This document shows, piece after piece, positions 13,411 to 22,783 of a DNA stretch of 64,000 bases. The notes below the pieces were generated by a model. That model had not been told where the DNA came from, did no database searches, and saw only the letters and a list, made by a program, of their open reading frames with translations. A program made the translations under genes and the position numbers. The stretch's first letter is position 1, and every line of letters begins with the position of its first letter. Source of the stretch: Harmothoe impar (taxonomy: Eukaryota > Annelida > Polychaeta > Phyllodocida > Polynoidae); the NCBI GenBank assembly GCA_947462335.1, contig OX381706.1:13988784-14052783 (forward strand). The letters run 5' to 3'.

Positions 13411-16400
13411 TGTATAAGTGAGTCACTGTATACCCCTTGTACCACATCCAACAGCCCTACCCTGGTTGTTGTAATGTGCACTGCTTGTACGGGCATACAG
13501 TAACAGTCTTTGCGAAACTTTTTCAACCCAAAGGACATTTGGTCCTGCAGATTCTCAATGTTGCAGGACCGGCAACATTTTTGAAGGACCAAATACCAAT
13601 ATATCTGATGATTTATGCATTTTAACCAAAAACAGTATTGTAGATTATATTTGTAATAATTTATGGCCAAATCAGGATGAATGACATAGTTTTACACAGC
13701 ATATTGACAAACATATTTCAGGTTTAGGAACCCAACTCAACTATTTCAGTTCAGAAAAGCAAAACATGTGACTGGACATTCAGTCCTGCTACACCTGTAA
13801 ATCTGCTGGACCGGTGGCATTTTAGAAGGACATTGCCACTGTCCTGCATGTTTTCGCAAAGACTGTAGTGATAGTTTAAGTGTGAGATATACCACAACTA
13901 GTAAACACGTCCGCAGACTCTTCTTGGTGACAATGAATCATGCATCATGCTGACAAAAGGTATAAAACACATTTAAAGCAGTATGCAACCAAAAAAGGTT
14001 GTCCTGGCCTGTGAATTTGACAACCCTAGATTTCTCACATGGAATGGGCCGCCGCCTGGACTATCAGTGTCAGGCAGAACCTAATGTCATCTTGCGGGAT
14101 GGTAACCTGGTAGGTCTGCGCATGCATAGACAACCTTCCACTCATTTATTTTATGACAGTCACTGCGAATACTCTAAAAGCCTTCTTATTAGGAAAACTT
14201 TTTGACAACCTTCAGCAGTGTAGTATGTGCAACATCCCGGGCCGCCTGCAGAAATGTTTAAAGGTGATGGTAATATATTCCACATCCACCACGCCTTCAC
14301 ATGCAGCCATACTCAGAAGTAATTCATTAAGAGTTCAAGTTGCTGGAATATGTACATATATATTGTCCAGCCACATCTGTAATCTTACATGACTCTGAAG
14401 GGAGTCTAACAATTATCTAAGAATCACTTTCATGTCCATGAGAGGCTAGCATGGCTATGAACATTCCCGAAAGGTGCCTTTAAAGGTTCATACTTGACTG
14501 TACTCAACATTTGGCAAAACATCATTTGAAAAGATACAGAGCAAAATTATTTGGTACTCAGAGATCGACCTACCAAGAAACATGGGCATGGACCGTTTAT
14601 ATGACTAGAAAGGGCATTATGCACAGCCCCACGTTTGATGTAACAGTAGGTATCCCAGTAGGCGACCACTGGCCGTGTCCTCGCATAGAAAATCTCTAAA
14701 ACACATACTTTTGTAACTGCTCCTGTACCCTCACTATTTGGAGTATTGCATATTTGAAATATGCTACTGGAAGGTAAAATGTATGCGCATCACCCTGATG
14801 CATCATGATAGATGTATCATACTTTTAGATACCCCTCCTGATGGTGTGAACTTCTCTAAAAATCGGAAAACGAGACCTTTGATCATTGAGTAGCCATGCA
14901 GCCATGAAGCACACACTGTCTATATATCAATTTCGCTCCCACGCCATTAGAGATACAGTTTCAGGAGTTTCACCACTGTAAGCCGGACATTCAGGGGGTC
15001 ATTTTGAGGTATTACAAGTGTAGGTAGGCCTACTAGAAGTATTTTTCAATCAAAAAATAAGATTTTTCGGGCAATTTTTGGCACTTTTTTGAAACATTAT
15101 GTTCACATATTTGGGGTTATTTGATAGGTATTTCTCTGTTCTATCAGATTTACTAACTACTTAGTTGATGTAACTAATGGTGTAAGAGCGAAATTTGAAT
15201 GAATCTCCCAACCCCCTTCAGCCCTGTAATGTCCACTACTTTCGCTTCCACACCATAAGAGATACAGTCTCATGTGCTTTACCATTGAAAGCAGGACAAT
15301 TCAGGCGTCATTTTGAGGTATTACACATGGACATAGGCCCATTGAAAGTATTTTAAAATAAAAAAATTGGAATTTTTGGGCAATTTCCGGCACATTTTGG
15401 CCATTTTTAGAAATGTTAGATACACATATTTGGGGTCATTTGAAAGGTATTTTTTTGTTTATTGGGATGCACTAACTACATAGTTGACACACTTTATAGT
15501 ATAAGAGCGAGAGTAGAAAAAGTGCCTGGCCCCTGCACCTGAGTCCAGGTCTGAAGGCACATGTCCTCACATGTTGGCCATGCATAGGTTACATAACATA
15601 CAGTATCTGAGATATGACCCTTCAGGACACTCAATACTTGATATTCCATAAACAAAAAAAATCAATTAGACAGTTGTATACTAATTTCAAACACATTTGT
15701 ACCCAGCATAGAAAACCACAATATCAGGATCTGTAAATCATCATGTAATGGCCCTAAAAGTCACATAATTGTGTTGTCGTCTTATAGGAATAGTATAAAT
15801 GGGTTGATATCAAAAGTTTGATTCAAGGGTCAAGAAGAAATGTTGTGCGAAGATGCTATAAAGTAGCCCTATATCAGTGATATTTCAGCAATTTCAAGGA
15901 ATTTCATGATTTTCATCATACATCTTAGTATTATGTAACAGTTTAAATGGGTGAAAAAATTCCTGGAATCGATGTATACCATATAGACCTATGCCTATAA
16001 AAGAATTCAACTTAATATATGTGACAACAGTTGTGTGGTGTTGATTTGGAGACTACTCATTTTCACTGTTCAGGGACAATTGGACAATTAGTGTTTACCT
16101 CATTTTTGAATGACAATTGTGAAGTTAACCTTGGTTATTGAGACCAGGAAAAAAAATTGTGCAGTCTCTGTTACCTATAGAAAAGATTCCCAGAGAACCA
16201 ATGGGATATCTGATATGTTGGTGAAATGGGGTGCTGCCAAACTTTTCAGATTCAACCGTTTCTGTGTGAGATCCATGAGAACATTTGTAATATATCACAA
16301 TTTTGAGGGTCTGTAAAAATAAAAGTTAATGTTTGCATGTATTGATTCTACATTGTGTAAAGGAGAAATATACTGTGATCAGGGATCAAGCAATTTTTTG

Positions 16401-17579
16401 TATCTATTTACTTTTTTAGGGATTTCGGAATGCTTACAATATGCCTCCATAATCTAGCTGAGACAAAGGTCTGAAATTGGCTAAGTCCAAACAACACTTT
16501 TACATTTTCAAATAGCTCCCAAATCCAAACCGCTGAACCGATTTGTATGAAATTTAAACTGTATTCCTCTTTTAACATGGTCTACCCATCTAACCACTTT
16601 CCATTAGTGCAACAATAATATCTGAAAATGACCTGGGATACCTAGTAACAGTCATAGGCTATATTTTTTCCTTATGGTACTCCAGGGTATACGGGTCCCG
16701 CCTCATTAGATGTTGCTACAACTACCTTTTGTAGATGAAGCATCATAAGTGCATCATTAAAACGCCCCCCTGTGGCCCGCCTGGTCCCTGCTATAACTAC
16801 TTCTACACTTACTATACATGACTTGTGTAGGTCGTTTAGAGGGCACAGGAATATTGCATTAACACTGCCAGGAAAGTATGACTTCAAAATCTCAAGCTGG
16901 CCCCAACTCATCCTCGGACACGTCCAAGCAACATCGCTGGTATCTGAGGGGCCATGACCGTGTCACTTCCCCGTATATTGGGGGGGATTCCTACGCGGTA
17001 CCCATCTACACTTTAAATACAACAGCACCAAGCGCACAGGAACTATTTTAACCAGCAACCTTTGGTGCCAGCGATGATGCTTGGAAACAGAGGTCGTGGT
17101 GGGGCCAGCTTATTCAAAATCTTTGATAACATTTAAGCCAAAATTATTATTGTAAATTAATAAAACATGTATATTCTGACCTCAAATATATTTTTTTGTT
17201 TGATGTCAGCCTGACTTCCTTCTTCCAACAGGGGGTTGACCTTGACCTTCCTGTTCATGCCCAGCGACACTCTGACAGCCAGCATCTTTGCCCTCTTGGA
17301 CTGCTCAATGTGACGGTCAAGGTCATCGTTCTCCGCGTCTGACTTTATTATCCGAAAGCCGGAGATTTTCTTTGATCTCTTAGCATCCCCCAAGTCACCT
17401 TCAATGTCAATATTCTCCTCGCTTATCTTATTTAAACCTGACATTCTCCTGAAGAGAGGCATTTTGCTCTTTTCCTTGGGTTTGTCTGTATGTGCAGGTT
17501 GTGTTTGGGCTGAATCAGGGTTTGTCCCTTCCTCCTCTCCTGTCGATCCTATGGCTGTTATAACTATGCCTGTATTCAT
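737..17579 (-). CDS. TRPA-like ankyrin-repeat cation channel, N-terminal part (15 exons, continues past base 1)
   Basis: Fifteen exons join in one open frame: 17181-17579, 13030-13192, 12038-12216, 11373-11480, 10864-10972, 9952-10049, 9458-9505, 8789-8913, 7942-7990, 6830-7024, 6191-6277, 5611-5693, 5068-5229, 2076-2187 and 737-906. They total 2087 nt (695 codons plus 2 nt), and every junction phase agrees. After a charged N-terminal region of about 133 residues the protein is almost entirely ankyrin repeats (many TPLHxAA/TALHxA motifs). The order and the insertion around YGNGERAFVQAHD, followed by NTALHMAVQNGQLE, resemble the TRPA1 ankyrin domain. TRPA channels are plasma-membrane cation channels gated by irritants or temperature; the six membrane segments should be encoded left of this window. 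A different long ankyrin protein is possible but less likely. Seen: exons, phases, repeats. Inferred: channel identity. Confidence 0.8.
937..1424 (-). repeat. Partial copies of exon 15 in the adjacent intron
   Basis: The acceptor end of exon 15 (GCGTAGTGCAGTGCTGAACT on plus, near 885) recurs at about 1030-1077 and 1398-1421, each preceded by the same intron motif (CATCTTAAAAAGTTAGTATG type, at 943 and 1340). The fragments hold 20-40 bp of exon each and cannot encode a full repeat. Confidence 0.7.
1088..1318. mobile_element. MITE (family F, GTTTCAGGTxACC ends)
   Basis: Inverted ends AGGGTTTGTTTCAGGTCACC and GTAACCTGAAACAAACCT enclose a T/A-rich core with GACCCTA motifs. A second copy is at 53310-53610. 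No coding capacity. Confidence 0.65.
2076..2187 (-). CDS. TRPA-like gene, exon 14
   Basis: Acceptor ACCTGAAG and donor AAG|GTAAAT, phase 2 to 0 (112 bp). It encodes DDEHRTSLMVSAASGHILVM and RILLDNHVAVNETDKFK. Confidence 0.84.
2340..2654. mobile_element. MITE (family H), reverse copy
   Basis: It matches the element at 13503-13867 in inverted orientation (GCAGGACAGTGGCAATGTCC at one end, TTTTCGCAAAGACTGT at the other), with internal GGACCGGCxAC motifs shared. One terminus is worn. Confidence 0.6.
2671..4481. mobile_element. 1.8-kb non-autonomous DNA transposon (family G, copy 1)
   Basis: Short inverted ends AGGTATCCCA and TGGGATACCT bound a sequence that is collinear with 14648-16643 (TCTGAAATATGCTACTG, GTTACATAACAT.., GGGTCATTTTGAGGTATTA type blocks). 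No long reading frame is seen in either copy. Target duplication not clear. Confidence 0.6.
4796..4880 (-). repeat. Degenerate copies of the exon 13 donor end
   Basis: CACTTACAGATTGGATGTTT (4798) and CACTTACCAATTTGATATAT (4851) resemble the true exon 13 donor end CACTTACCGATTGGATATAT at 5061, including part of the coding end. Similar exon 2-like fragments lie near 13440 and 14230 (GGCGGCCCGGGATGTT on minus). Confidence 0.5.
5068..5229 (-). CDS. TRPA-like gene, exon 13
   Basis: Acceptor TTTGTCAG and donor TCG|GTAAGT, phase 2 to 2 (162 bp). It carries VHCVEALIHASSHETSDDDV, GRTPLLLASAHGHHMVVQ and VLLSLGADIS. Confidence 0.86.
5611..5693 (-). CDS. TRPA-like gene, exon 12
   Basis: Acceptor CTTCCAG and donor CCCT|GTAAGA, phase 0 to 2 (83 bp). 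It encodes VLKTLLDHGAHCDAKDADER and then TPLHIAA. Confidence 0.86.
6191..6277 (-). CDS. TRPA-like gene, exon 11
   Basis: Acceptor CATTACAG and donor TTG|GTAAGT, phase 0 to 0 (87 bp). It carries the repeat DKNDQTVLHYAAHSGNV. Confidence 0.86.
6830..7024 (-). CDS. TRPA-like gene, exon 10
   Basis: Acceptor CCTACTAG and donor AAG|GTACAG, phase 0 to 0 (195 bp, 65 codons). It encodes two repeats (KNKSPLHCACWKGQTD and GLMTALHWAVQFGHYN). Its 5' part and flanking intron are copied twice more just upstream, near 7156-7224 and 7366-7431. Confidence 0.87.
7156..7431 (-). repeat. Two partial tandem copies of exon 10
   Basis: The 5' portion of exon 10, with its acceptor and about 80 bp of intron, is repeated with a period of about 200-207 bp (copies near 7156-7224 and 7366-7431). 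Each copy reads GADLNAKDKKNKSPLHCACW and then runs into intron sequence (QPEATF / QSEATF), with no donor at the exon's end. They look non-functional but keep the acceptor. Confidence 0.8.
7942..7990 (-). CDS. TRPA-like gene, exon 9 (49-bp exon)
   Basis: Acceptor ATTTCAG and donor CAT|GTAAGT, phase 2 to 0. It encodes AALYNKVDIIKLLVSH, completing the repeat begun in exon 8. Confidence 0.83.
8035..8275 (+). mobile_element. tRNA-derived SINE-like element
   Basis: Near 8050 a box A-like TGCTCAGGCGGTAGA is followed about 35 bp later by a box B-like GTGTGATCGAGGCTC, the internal RNA polymerase III promoter layout of tRNA-derived SINEs. No cloverleaf tRNA could be folded, so it is not called as a tRNA. 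It lies in intron 8. Confidence 0.5.
8371..8766. mobile_element. MITE (family I)
   Basis: Inverted ends GGTGGCCGACAAGTGTCACC and GGTGACCCTTGTCGGCCACT. The core has mirrored motifs (TGCTGTCAACTGTCA / TGACAGTTGACAGCA), so nearly the whole element can fold back. Confidence 0.75.
8789..8913 (-). CDS. TRPA-like gene, exon 8
   Basis: Acceptor CCTTCAG and donor CAG|GTAGGG, phase 0 to 2 (125 bp). It carries RMTPLHLAAIAGNEEIAMLL and the start of the next repeat (DNMTPVH). Confidence 0.86.
9458..9505 (-). CDS. TRPA-like gene, exon 7 (48-bp exon)
   Basis: Acceptor TCCCACAG and donor AGG|GTGAGT, phase 0 to 0, only 16 codons. It encodes TCKVLLDHFADINVQR, the second half of an ankyrin repeat begun in exon 6. 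Confidence 0.8.
9952..10049 (-). CDS. TRPA-like gene, exon 6
   Basis: Acceptor TTTGCAG and donor GAG|GTAGGA, phase 1 to 0 (98 bp). It encodes SKYGNGERAFVQAHDNEG followed by NTALHMAVQNGQLE, the stretch most reminiscent of TRPA1. Confidence 0.85.
10140..10400. mobile_element. MITE (family E, CACGAGTGGGGGCTGGGGC)
   Basis: Inverted segments ATTTCACGAGTGGGGGCTGG and CAGCCCCCACAAGTGAAATA, with flanking AGACAAATGCCAATGCCCAT. A fuller copy is at 54665-54945 and partial copies are at 56388-56445 and 56795-56905. Confidence 0.6.
10864..10972 (-). CDS. TRPA-like gene, exon 5 (GC splice donor)
   Basis: Acceptor CCTACAG, start phase 0. It encodes ISRGALIAERDINDVTALMW and the rest of the repeat, ending in IEVLLKA. 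The only donor that keeps the next exon in frame is CAG|GCCAGT (phase 1), a GC-AG intron. The nearby GT four bases downstream would give phase 2 and break exon 6. Confidence 0.75.
11373..11480 (-). CDS. TRPA-like gene, exon 4
   Basis: Acceptor GTTTTAG and donor CTG|GTCAGT, phase 0 to 0 (108 bp, 36 codons). It contains the ankyrin repeat DHDQTTPLHMACVQGKAS. The reading frame continues open into the intron for about 80 codons, which is not taken as coding because the donor fits the next exon. Confidence 0.82.
12038..12216 (-). CDS. TRPA-like gene, exon 3
   Basis: Acceptor TTGACATTAG and donor AAG|GTAGAT. It enters in phase 1 and leaves in phase 0 (179 bp). It encodes two ankyrin repeats with QRPLHVACRYNSES and GRTPLHYATRRGHD. 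Confidence 0.87.
13030..13192 (-). CDS. TRPA-like gene, exon 2
   Basis: Acceptor TTCCTCCAG and donor CAG|GTAGGT. The exon starts in phase 0 and ends in phase 1 (163 bp). It encodes AARDGLLDVVES followed by the ankyrin repeat DDDGFTALHVAARYNRAD. Confidence 0.85.
13379..13412. repeat. (TA)n microsatellite
   Basis: About 34 bp of alternating TA with a single TGTA interruption, inside intron 1. Confidence 0.9.
13503..13867. mobile_element. MITE (family H)
   Basis: Terminal inverted repeats ACAGTCTTTGCGAAA and TTTTCGCAAAGACTGT. Internal inverted motifs include GGACCGGCAACATTTTTGAA and GGACCGGTGGCATTTTAGAA. Confidence 0.7.
14648..16643. mobile_element. 2.0-kb non-autonomous DNA transposon (family G, copy 2)
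   Basis: Second, diverged copy of the element at 2671-4481 in the same orientation, with the same AGGTATCCCA/TGGGATACCT ends. It makes up about half of intron 1. Confidence 0.6.
17181..17579 (-). CDS. TRPA-like gene, first exon (proximal version)
   Basis: This exon encodes 133 residues from ATG at 17579, with an in-frame TAG four codons upstream that supports the start. It ends GAG|GTCAGA in phase 0. The product is hydrophilic: an acidic, proline- and threonine-rich start, basic stretches (PLFRRMSG, KRSKK), then a well conserved tail DLDRHIEQSKRAK and KVKVNPLLEEGSQADI. No signal peptide is visible, as expected for a cytosolic channel N-terminus. The paralogous exon at 26208-26603 has the same layout, phase and upstream TAG. 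An inverted-repeat MITE ends 13 bp upstream of the ATG. Confidence 0.8.
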
Positions 17580-17592
17580 GGTGTAGCTCTAA

Positions 17593-17943
17593 GGCTGTGT
17601 CTCACCAAATCGATCCAAGTTTATGACCGGGTGAAATCTATGACAGGTTGCAATGTATGACCAGGTGCAATCTATGACTGATTGAAAAGGAAAACAGTTT
17701 ATTTAGGGCAAATGTGTTTTTTTTAAATTGAAATAAAATATAAAGTATTAAAACATCTGGTAACTTTTTCCACACATTTCCACACATCCACATGGATCCT
17801 GAATAACCGTTTTCTTTCAAGCCAGTCATAGATTGCACCCAGTCATAGATTGGACCAGGGGGTCCATATCTCTGATTGGACCTAGTTATAGATTGCACCC
17901 AGTCATAGACTTTCAACTTGGATCAATTTGGTGAGACACGGCC
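17593..17943. mobile_element. MITE (family A, copy 1) abutting exon 1
   Basis: Inverted ends GGCTGTGTCTCACCAAATCG and CAATTTGGTGAGACACGGCC with internal CTATGACxxGGTG motifs. Its left end is 13 bp upstream of the exon 1 ATG, so it occupies the 5' leader or core promoter position of that exon. Confidence 0.75.
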
Positions 17944-20034
17944 ATATACAGGCCTGAGTCATGCATACAGTGGTCACACTGCCAAGCTGGCCCCACCTCG
18001 AGCTCTATACCCGAGCGTCATCACTGGCACCTAGGCTTCTTGGTGAAAGTAGTTCCGGTATGCTGGATGCCGTAGGATCTATGGTGGAGGCAGACACCCA
18101 GCATACAGGGGAGGTGATGCGGTTATGACCCTACAGATACCAGCGATATAGCTCGGACAAGTTCAAGGAAGAGATGGGGCCAGCTTGGTCACTCTGCTAG
18201 TAAGGATCGAGCAATGGATACTTGCTCTTTGATGCTATTCAGAGCACCATGCATTATCTGTCCAACCAGCTGCCAGAATAATGTATTTGTTATGTGGGTT
18301 CATGATAAATTGGCTTCCTATGAGCTTATCCTATAAGCCTATCAAGGCTTTCTCAAAAACACACAGAGAAAAGTAAAAGTATCAACTGTGCCTCCCACGT
18401 GGCTCTGGGAAAATAGAGTCAAACCGTAAACGACTCTGCTTATATGAAGAGTCAACTTGAGTTGACTCTCCACTATCAGTGTCAACCAATTTGACTCTTT
18501 GTATAAGCAAAGTCTATAGCCGTTTGTCACTCCAGTTTTACCAGAGCCACATGGGAGACACAATTGACTCCTTTACTTTTCTGTGTGTAGGTAGCGTTAA
18601 TGGCAACCTATACCCATTATCAGCTGATTTGGTCAACTCTTGTTTTGTATTTTTAGAAATGTTAAACCTACAACTTCTTGTATATTCTATGGTGTGTTAT
18701 CCGTGAACCATACGTCCTATTATTTCAATTCCCCATTTTCGGGATTTGGATTTATATAATCCTTGTTTGATATAGACGGTTCCAAGCTATCATACCGGCG
18801 TATAAGGTTCCAAACATCTGTTGTACATTTTCAACATATATGAACAAATATCTTCTTCTTTTTCACCCCATAGGAAAAAGTTTGTCTCTCATTGGTAATC
18901 CTCCTGTGATGTTTTCTATAGAGTTCTATTAGTATTGCTCTACCTGCTTGACTCCCTGTGATACATAAAGCAACTGACCTCCCTCCAGGGAGTCCTTACA
19001 AACAGCATTCTAGTTGCTCCTGTGCAGTTTGTCAATCATGACCCAGATAGCTATGTGTCCACCAATGCTGCTGATATACCAGTGTCTTCATAAACACAAT
19101 ATGTCCTTTTTTTAGATAAATCTTATTGCTTTATTGCCGTGCTTTTCAGTCCTTGCTGCTCAAATATCTCTGACCGCTTTAGTCTCCTTGACAAGTCGCT
19201 ACTGGTACTCCTACTGGTATAGGAGCTTCCTAAAATAACATGAATCCAATTTACCTGAAATGCCTGGAGCGCCTAACTCACTTCAGACTACCATAAAACC
19301 CAACCTTTAGGCCACTCAAAAAAAGTTGTTTCTCATCACTCAGTGAAAAATATGACGAGGGCGTTTTTTATCTTATCTTTCTTTTTTTACTGAGTTTTAA
19401 AATGTATAGGAAAATTAAGACTTTTCACGAATGAAATTCACATATTAGTAGTTAATAGTTTAGTGATACACAAAAAGTGTTATATAGCAGTTCCTTCCTA
19501 GCTTCCTAGCTAACTGCATTACTGGCAGTCTGGGCTTTATTTTGATACCAGATATGCCAATATTCGTCCACTTTCTGACATATTTTTCATTGAAAATCTT
19601 TAAAAAGGTTTTCCCCAAATCACGATTTTCATGATGCGCGCGGTAATGAGAAACCAGTTTATTTTTTGAGTGACCTTAAGACGACGCCACCTTTAAGACG
19701 TCGTGTGCAACGAAATTATGATATTATCGAAGACCCTACCTTTCAGACGACTTTTAGATTTGTTGGGGGCTCAGCATCCCTTCTCAGATCTACTCCCTAC
19801 CAACTCTCTAGCTAGAAACATCACGCCTCACGATCAGTTACTTTTGTAATTGTATTATCTACCCCGAGAAAAACACTTTAAAATATGATAAAATAACTGT
19901 GTTTGCATCGCTTCATGAATGCTAGACCTTTTTTCCCAACATTTTTCTAATTAAATTTTGTAAAATCCCGGATTTAAGACGACCCCTTAACTTTGGAATA
20001 AAAAAGGTCTTGTGCAAAAAAAAAATTTCCAAAT

Positions 20035-20090
20035 ATGATCCTGAAGAAGACTAATAAATTTAGTCGAAACGTCGATATCGTTCAACATTT
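20035..20090 (+). other. CTGAAGAAG..CGAAACGTCG motif (retroelement-type)
   Basis: CTGAAGAAGACTAATAAATT followed by TAGTCGAAACGTCG has complementary GACTAA/TTAGTC arms between a CTGAAGA and a GAAAC block. Such CTGAnGA..GAAAC units recur near ends of some retroelements and recall a hammerhead core, but an unpaired base breaks stem II and stems I and III are not evident. Confidence 0.25.
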
Positions 20091-20332
20091 TCTCAACACT
20101 ATTTACTACTGCCTTGTACATATTCTCAGCAATAAATTCCACATTATTGTAATGGACTGTGTCTGGTTTTTTGTGCATACAACACACTTTAGTAATCCCA
20201 AATAAAATCCGTCTCAAAGCCGGGGTTTTACGGTAAGTATAGAGTACCTCCAGTGAGGACCTCAGCTGGGGATTTACTCCAAGACCACGCCGACAATGGC
20301 AACCCCTCACCCCCGCAGTGTCCTGTCTGCAT

Positions 20333-20650
20333 AAGGGAGTGATCATTTTTTTTAAACGGGGGGAGTGGTGGGTTTGGGGGGGGGGGCAAAAAGAATTTGG
20401 ACCCCTTGACCGGGGGGGGGGGAATTTGGACTCCTCTTAGGGGGGGGGTCAAAATAATTTAACCTGTTATGAGCCAAAAAGCCTGCGCGTAACTATGCTT
20501 CAAAGGGCCCGCGCGCGAGCCGATTTTCGGCCGTAAGGCGGGGGGGTAAAAAAGTTTGACCCCTCGACGGGGGGGTGTAAAAAATTTCCGCACGCCCCGC
20601 GCGGAAACCAACCACCACCCCCCCTGTTGAAAAAAGATGATCACTCCCTA
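20333..20650. mobile_element. MITE (family C, copy 1)
   Basis: Ends AAGGGAGTGATCATTTTTTT and AAAAAGATGATCACTCCCT. G- and C-homopolymer blocks surround GACCCCTTGACCGGGG and CAAAGGGCCCGCGCG. Copies at 47851-48173 and 61370-61735. Confidence 0.75.
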
Positions 20651-20665
20651 AGCCATAATACCCAC

Positions 20666-20899
20666 TTAACCATTCAAGGACAGCTTGCGCTAAAAACTGA
20701 GATATTGTAGGGGTGAGGGGTTGCCATTGTATTGCGAGTAACTCACTGTGACTGCATCTGTGCATAATGCCGACCCTTCACGAGTGTATCATCCACAAAA
20801 GGTAGGCATGATGCATTGATGCAGCATTGGTGAGTAAATTTAAAGGATCATGAAGGCGGCAAGAAGGTGGAGTGCCCTTCGCTGTCCTTAAAGGGTTAA
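20666..20899. mobile_element. MITE (family D, copy 1)
   Basis: Ends TTAACCATTCAAGGACAGC and GCTGTCCTTAAAGGGTTAA, with GATGCATTGATGCAGCATTG type palindromes inside. Other copies: 22303-22783, 27734-27954, 28156-28500 and 36480-36730. Confidence 0.7.
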
Positions 20900-21654
20900 A
20901 GTTGGTGTGTCAGCTAAATGTTTGGAGATTTTATAGTCTTATCATATTCCTATTGTATATCCTATCCGATACGTCTTCCCTAACTTTTAAAATTATTGGC
21001 AGTGTCTTAGTCTATAAGATGAGCACATGCAGTGCAATATTTTTTACTGTAGGTCGACACTAAAACTCTTTATGTGTTTATACTGCATGGCTCAGTGCTT
21101 TCCCTATTAGCTTAGTTCCCAGTATGCTCACATAGGGGGGACACTGAGTCAGTGAGGTGAATAAGCAACACTGTTTTCTATCTCAAATCATGCATTAATA
21201 GACAAATATATTTAACATTGAGCACTGCATATCAGCTAAAATAATAACAAAAGCCTTGACATTCAAATTATAGCCATTTTGAAGAAAAGGTTTCGGGAAG
21301 TCTATTAGCTGATATACCATCTTTAACACGGCTGTACTTGACCACTGCATGCGCTGTGCACATGGATCACCTCACGCTGAGAGTGTAAAGAGATTCCTGA
21401 GTCGGGCTGATCCATGCTAACACCTGCCCTCTGGCGGTCTGGGTATGGGGCTAACCCAGAATATAATAAACGTTATACCACATTTTATAATGTTATATAA
21501 CGTTATATAATGTTATTTGTATGCAATCAAAAAATGCATAAAGCCACATCAGTAGAAATATGAATAATTTAAAAATCATATATGATAGATACATAGTAAA
21601 AAAATTATACAACATTTTATAACGTTATATGTTTCTCTAAGGCTCCTTGCTATG

Positions 21655-21773
21655 GGCTGTGTCTCACCAACTTGGGCCAATGTTTTCTCCTATGACCGGA
21701 TGCCGTCTATGACCGGGTGCCATCTATGACCGGGTGTCGTCTATGACCAGCTAAATAAAAAAGAGACACAGCC
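21655..21773. mobile_element. MITE (family A, copy 2, short)
   Basis: GGCTGTGTCTCACCAACTTG at one end and GAGACACAGCC at the other, with about four CTATGACCGGGTGCCGT-type units between. The right arm is mostly lost. Confidence 0.6.
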
Positions 21774-21875
21774 TATGGCATAACATTATATAAAGTTTTG
21801 CAACGCTATTTTAACAGAAAATAACGTTTTATTGTTAGCTGGGAAGTCTGCCCCGATCTATACACGTTAGTATGG

Positions 21876-22222
21876 GGCTAAGTCTCACCAGATCAACACA
21901 AGTTGATAGACTATAACTGGGTGACCTCTATGACCGGGTGACCTCTATGACTGGGTGACCTCTATGACCGGGTGACCTTTATGACTGGGTGACCTCTATG
22001 ACCGGGTGACCTCTATGACCGGGTGACTTCTATGACAAGCAAGCGTGAAAAGGGCTAAAACGGGGCATATGTAGAAGATATGGTGGGGAAAAGTTAGTGC
22101 ACATTTCGACACCATATTTTACTTACTTTATTTCAAGTTGGTTATAATTTTCCCACTTGCCAGTCAAAGAGGTCACACAGTCTTACACTATCAACTTGTA
22201 TCGATCTAGTGAGACTTAGCCA
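21876..22222. mobile_element. MITE (family A, copy 3) with 17-bp array
   Basis: Inverted ends GGCTAAGTCTCACCAGATCA and ATCTAGTGAGACTTAGCC. Inside, from about 21915 to 22037, a 17-bp unit (GTGACCTCTATGACCGG) repeats seven to eight times with C/T alternation. Confidence 0.75.
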
Positions 22223-22302
22223 TATAGGGTTGTAACGGGTTGTACTAAAGCTGTCATATTACCACTTGGCATATTAACATATCTCAATGGGAGGAATCAA
22301 TA

Positions 22303-22783
22303 GGTTAACCCTTTGAGGGTGGCAAAGTGCTAAATGCAGTAGGGTATGTATCATTATGATGCATCAATGCAGCTCTAGTGAACAAATAAAAGTGCTGTAT
22401 TTGTGTATTTTACCATAGACATTGTCCAGGGGCGTGGCAACTGGGGGGGACGGGGGGGACATGTCTCCCCCCCTTTTGACCAACCCCAAAAAAGGTCAAA
22501 CCAAAAAGGTCAAGTAAAAAGAGATCAAAATGGGTCAATATACCCCTCAGTCCCCCCTACTTTGAGACTGCTTGCCACGCCCCTGTGTGACATACTGATC
22601 CTCATTGGGTTGATACACTCCCGAGCGGTCGGTATGATGCACCAATGTGGCACTGGCATGACACTTACTGGTGCCTCATGACAGTGCATCATTATAGTGC
22701 AGCATGACAATGCATCATGATGCTGCATCATTATGTGACATAGCGCATTATCAATAAAGCACTTTACCATCCTTAAAGGGTTA
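22303..22783. mobile_element. MITE (family D, copy 2) with nested MITE
   Basis: Ends GTTAACCCTTTGAGGGT and CCTTAAAGGGTTA. It contains many GCATCATGATGCA-like palindromes and is interrupted by the element at 22427-22585. Confidence 0.6.
22427..22585. mobile_element. MITE, CAGGGGCGTGGCAA ends
   Basis: Ends CAGGGGCGTGGCAA and TTGCCACGCCCCTG form a perfect inverted repeat around a G-run and AAAAGGTCAA motifs. Inserted into a family D element. Confidence 0.75.

Larger units (their letters stand above)
13193..17180. other. Intron 1 of the TRPA-like gene: repeats only
   Basis: Apart from the family H and family G elements and two exon 2-like fragments (about 13440 and 14230), nothing coding was seen. 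Exon 1 (phase 0 end) joins exon 2 (phase 0 start) directly. Confidence 0.6.
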
